Positions 62,641-64,000 of a stretch of DNA of 64,000 nt are shown in pieces. The notes beneath the pieces were generated by a model. That model ran no database searches. It saw nothing but the letters and a program-made list of their open reading frames with translations, and was not told the origin of the DNA. The DNA is from Pseudomonas sp. MN1F (lineage in GTDB: Bacteria; Pseudomonadota; Gammaproteobacteria; Pseudomonadales; Pseudomonadaceae), in NCBI RefSeq assembly GCF_009391885.1, contig NZ_VZII01000035.1, positions 1-64,000 of the forward strand, written 5' to 3'. The position numbers and the translations under genes were made by a program. How positions within the stretch are numbered: position 1 is the stretch's first letter; every line of letters begins with the position of its first letter.

Positions 62641-64000
62641 TCAGCCATGCCAGTGCCTGCCATGCCTGGCCAGCAGGCTGTTGGCCTGTTCCGGGCCGTT
62701 GTTGCCAGCAGCATAGTGGCGGGGCGCCTGGAAGTGCTCTTCCCAACCCTTGATGATCGGGTCGATCCAGGCCCAGGCGGCCTCCACTTCGTCGCGGCGC
62801 ATGAACAGCGTCGAATCGCCTTCCAGGATGTCCAGCAGCAGACGCTCGTAGGCGTCCCAACGGCGGGTCTGGCCAAATACCTGGGCAAGGTTCAGGTCCA
62901 GGTCGACCGGCTCCAGGCGCATGCCCTTGCCGGGGCTCTTGGTCATCATGCGCAGGCTGATGCGTTCCTCCGGCTGCAGCTGGATCAGCAGCTGGTTGAC
63001 CTGGCCGCCACTGAACAGCTCGTGGGGCACTGGTTTGAACTGGATGACGATCTGCGACGAGCGCCGCGCCATGCGCTTGCCGGTCCGCAGGTAGAAGGGC
63101 ACGCCGGCCCAGCGCCAGTTGTCGATGTGGGCGTGCACGGCGACGAAGGTTTCGGTGTCGGTGTCGTTGTCGACATCTTTCTCGAAGTAGTAGGCCGGTA
63201 CTTCCTGGCCGCCGATGTGGCCGGCACCGTACTGGCCACGCACGGTCTTGTCCTGCACATCCTGGCCGGTAATGGGCTTGAGGGCGCGCAGGATCTTCAC
63301 TTTCTCGTCGCGCACGGCTTCGGCTTCGAATTGCGCAGGTGGCTCCATGGCCACCAGGCACAGCAGCTGCAGCAGGTGATTCTGCAGCATGTCGCGGGTC
63401 GCTCCGGCGCGGTCGTAGTAGCCACCGCGGTTTTCCACGCCCAGGGTTTCGCAGACACTGATCTGTACATGGTCGACCTGGCCGTTGCGCCATACCGGCT
63501 CCAGCAGGGCATTGGCGAAGCGCAGGGCCATCAGGTTCTGCACGGTTTCCTTGCCCAGGTAGTGGTCGATGCGAAACACCTGCGTTTCGTCGAACACCGC
63601 GCCGATCGCTTCGTTGATGGCGGTGGCGGATGCCAGCGAGTGGCCGATCGGTTTCTCCAGCACGATGCGCGCTTCGCTGTCGGCCAGCCCGGCAATCCGC
63701 AGGTGGTTGGCGATGGGTACGAAGAGGTTGGGTGCAGTGGCCAGGTAGTAGATGCGGGTTAGCCCTCCAGGCTCGCCGAGGTAGCGGGCCAGGCGGCCGA
63801 AATCGGCGCTTTGCGCAGCATCCATGGGGAAGTAGTCGAGGCGTGCGGAAAAGCGTTGCCACACATCTTCGTCGAAGTCGTGGCGGGCGATCTGCGCCCG
63901 GCAATGGCGCTCGGCGAGCTTGAGGTATTCGTTACGGCTTATGTGGCGGCGGGCGAGGGCAATGATGCGCACCGCGTTGTTCAGGCGCGCCTCGCGATAC
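62641..64000 (-). CDS. zwf: Glucose-6-phosphate 1-dehydrogenase (N-terminus outside window)
   Basis: About 453 residues are visible; the frame stays open to the window end (…YREARLNNAVRIIALAR), so the N-terminal NADP-binding GxxGDLA segment is missing. Active-site peptide RIDHYLGKETVQN is intact, as is EKPIGHSLASA. Catalyses the first step of the oxidative pentose phosphate/Entner-Doudoroff route. P. putida has three Zwf paralogues; position next to the uvrD region suggests the one called zwfC, by recalled synteny only. Convergent with the GGDEF-EAL gene, 12 bases apart. Confidence 0.93.
   Translation of the reverse strand, partial: YREARLNNAVRIIALARRHISRNEYLKLAERHCRAQIARHDFDEDVWQRFSARLDYFPMDAAQSADFGRLARYLGEPGGLTRIYYLATAPNLFVPIANHLRIAGLADSEARIVLEKPIGHSLASATAINEAIGAVFDETQVFRIDHYLGKETVQNLMALRFANALLEPVWRNGQVDHVQISVCETLGVENRGGYYDRAGATRDMLQNHLLQLLCLVAMEPPAQFEAEAVRDEKVKILRALKPITGQDVQDKTVRGQYGAGHIGGQEVPAYYFEKDVDNDTDTETFVAVHAHIDNWRWAGVPFYLRTGKRMARRSSQIVIQFKPVPHELFSGGQVNQLLIQLQPEERISLRMMTKSPGKGMRLEPVDLDLNLAQVFGQTRRWDAYERLLLDILEGDSTLFMRRDEVEAAWAWIDPIIKGWEEHFQAPRHYAAGNNGPEQANSLLARHGRHWHG

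Overview
The window is chromosomal DNA from a Pseudomonas of the putida group, carrying the replication-origin region. This rests on gene order (gyrB-recF-dnaN-dnaA-oriC-rpmH-rnpA-yidD-yidC-mnmE-mnmG-rsmG-parA-parB-atpIBEFHAGDC-glmU-deoR-glmS, then lpd3-cfa-cls and a uvrD-GGDEF/EAL-zwf block), high GC, a P. putida-type REP element, and parS and DnaA-box sequences of the expected form. No database search was possible; family names come from motifs visible in the translations.

1-10.9 kb is accessory DNA. It starts inside a copper-resistance operon on the + strand: the 3' end of the multicopper oxidase copA, a small Met/His-repeat periplasmic protein, outer-membrane copB, a c-type cytochrome with a long His-rich tail, and copG (DUF411). 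A DUF2790 gene faces it. A right-to-left block follows: tnsA, tnsB, tnsC, a 638-residue TniQ/TnsD-like protein and a MvaT (H-NS-type) gene. These are the transposition genes of a Tn7-like element sitting just downstream of gyrB. The usual attTn7 site downstream of glmS in the same window is free of tns genes. The element's exact ends could not be fixed.

10.9-26.4 kb is the replication and segregation core. dnaA-dnaN-recF-gyrB run leftwards from oriC, and the ribosome/RNase P/membrane-insertion, tRNA-modification and parAB genes run rightwards. DnaA-box clusters with similar AT-rich stretches lie both between dnaA and rpmH and upstream of mnmG. Two parS sites lie inside recF and a third lies in folE2 at 48.5 kb.

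26.5-38.0 kb holds the complete F1Fo ATP synthase operon, glmU, a DeoR-type regulator and glmS (UDP-GlcNAc supply). 38.2-47.4 kb holds a lower-GC GT39-type glycosyltransferase, an MHS-family carboxylate transporter with a periplasmic binding protein and a divergent LysR regulator, lipoamide dehydrogenase lpd3, cyclopropane fatty acid synthase and cardiolipin synthase.

47.5-52.3 kb looks like a zinc-starvation (Zur) locus. A Zur-box-like palindrome separates a leftward unit (small secreted protein, zinc-independent GTP cyclohydrolase folE2) from a rightward unit (COG0523 GTPase, DUF1826 protein, second COG0523 GTPase). The rightward genes also carry an unusual density of DnaA-box sequences. 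52.3-64 kb contains DUF3301, pdxY, an acyl-CoA thioesterase, a CPA2 antiporter, a SMI1/KNR4 protein, a Tim44-like protein, uvrD, a membrane PAS-GGDEF-EAL protein and a 5'-truncated zwf.
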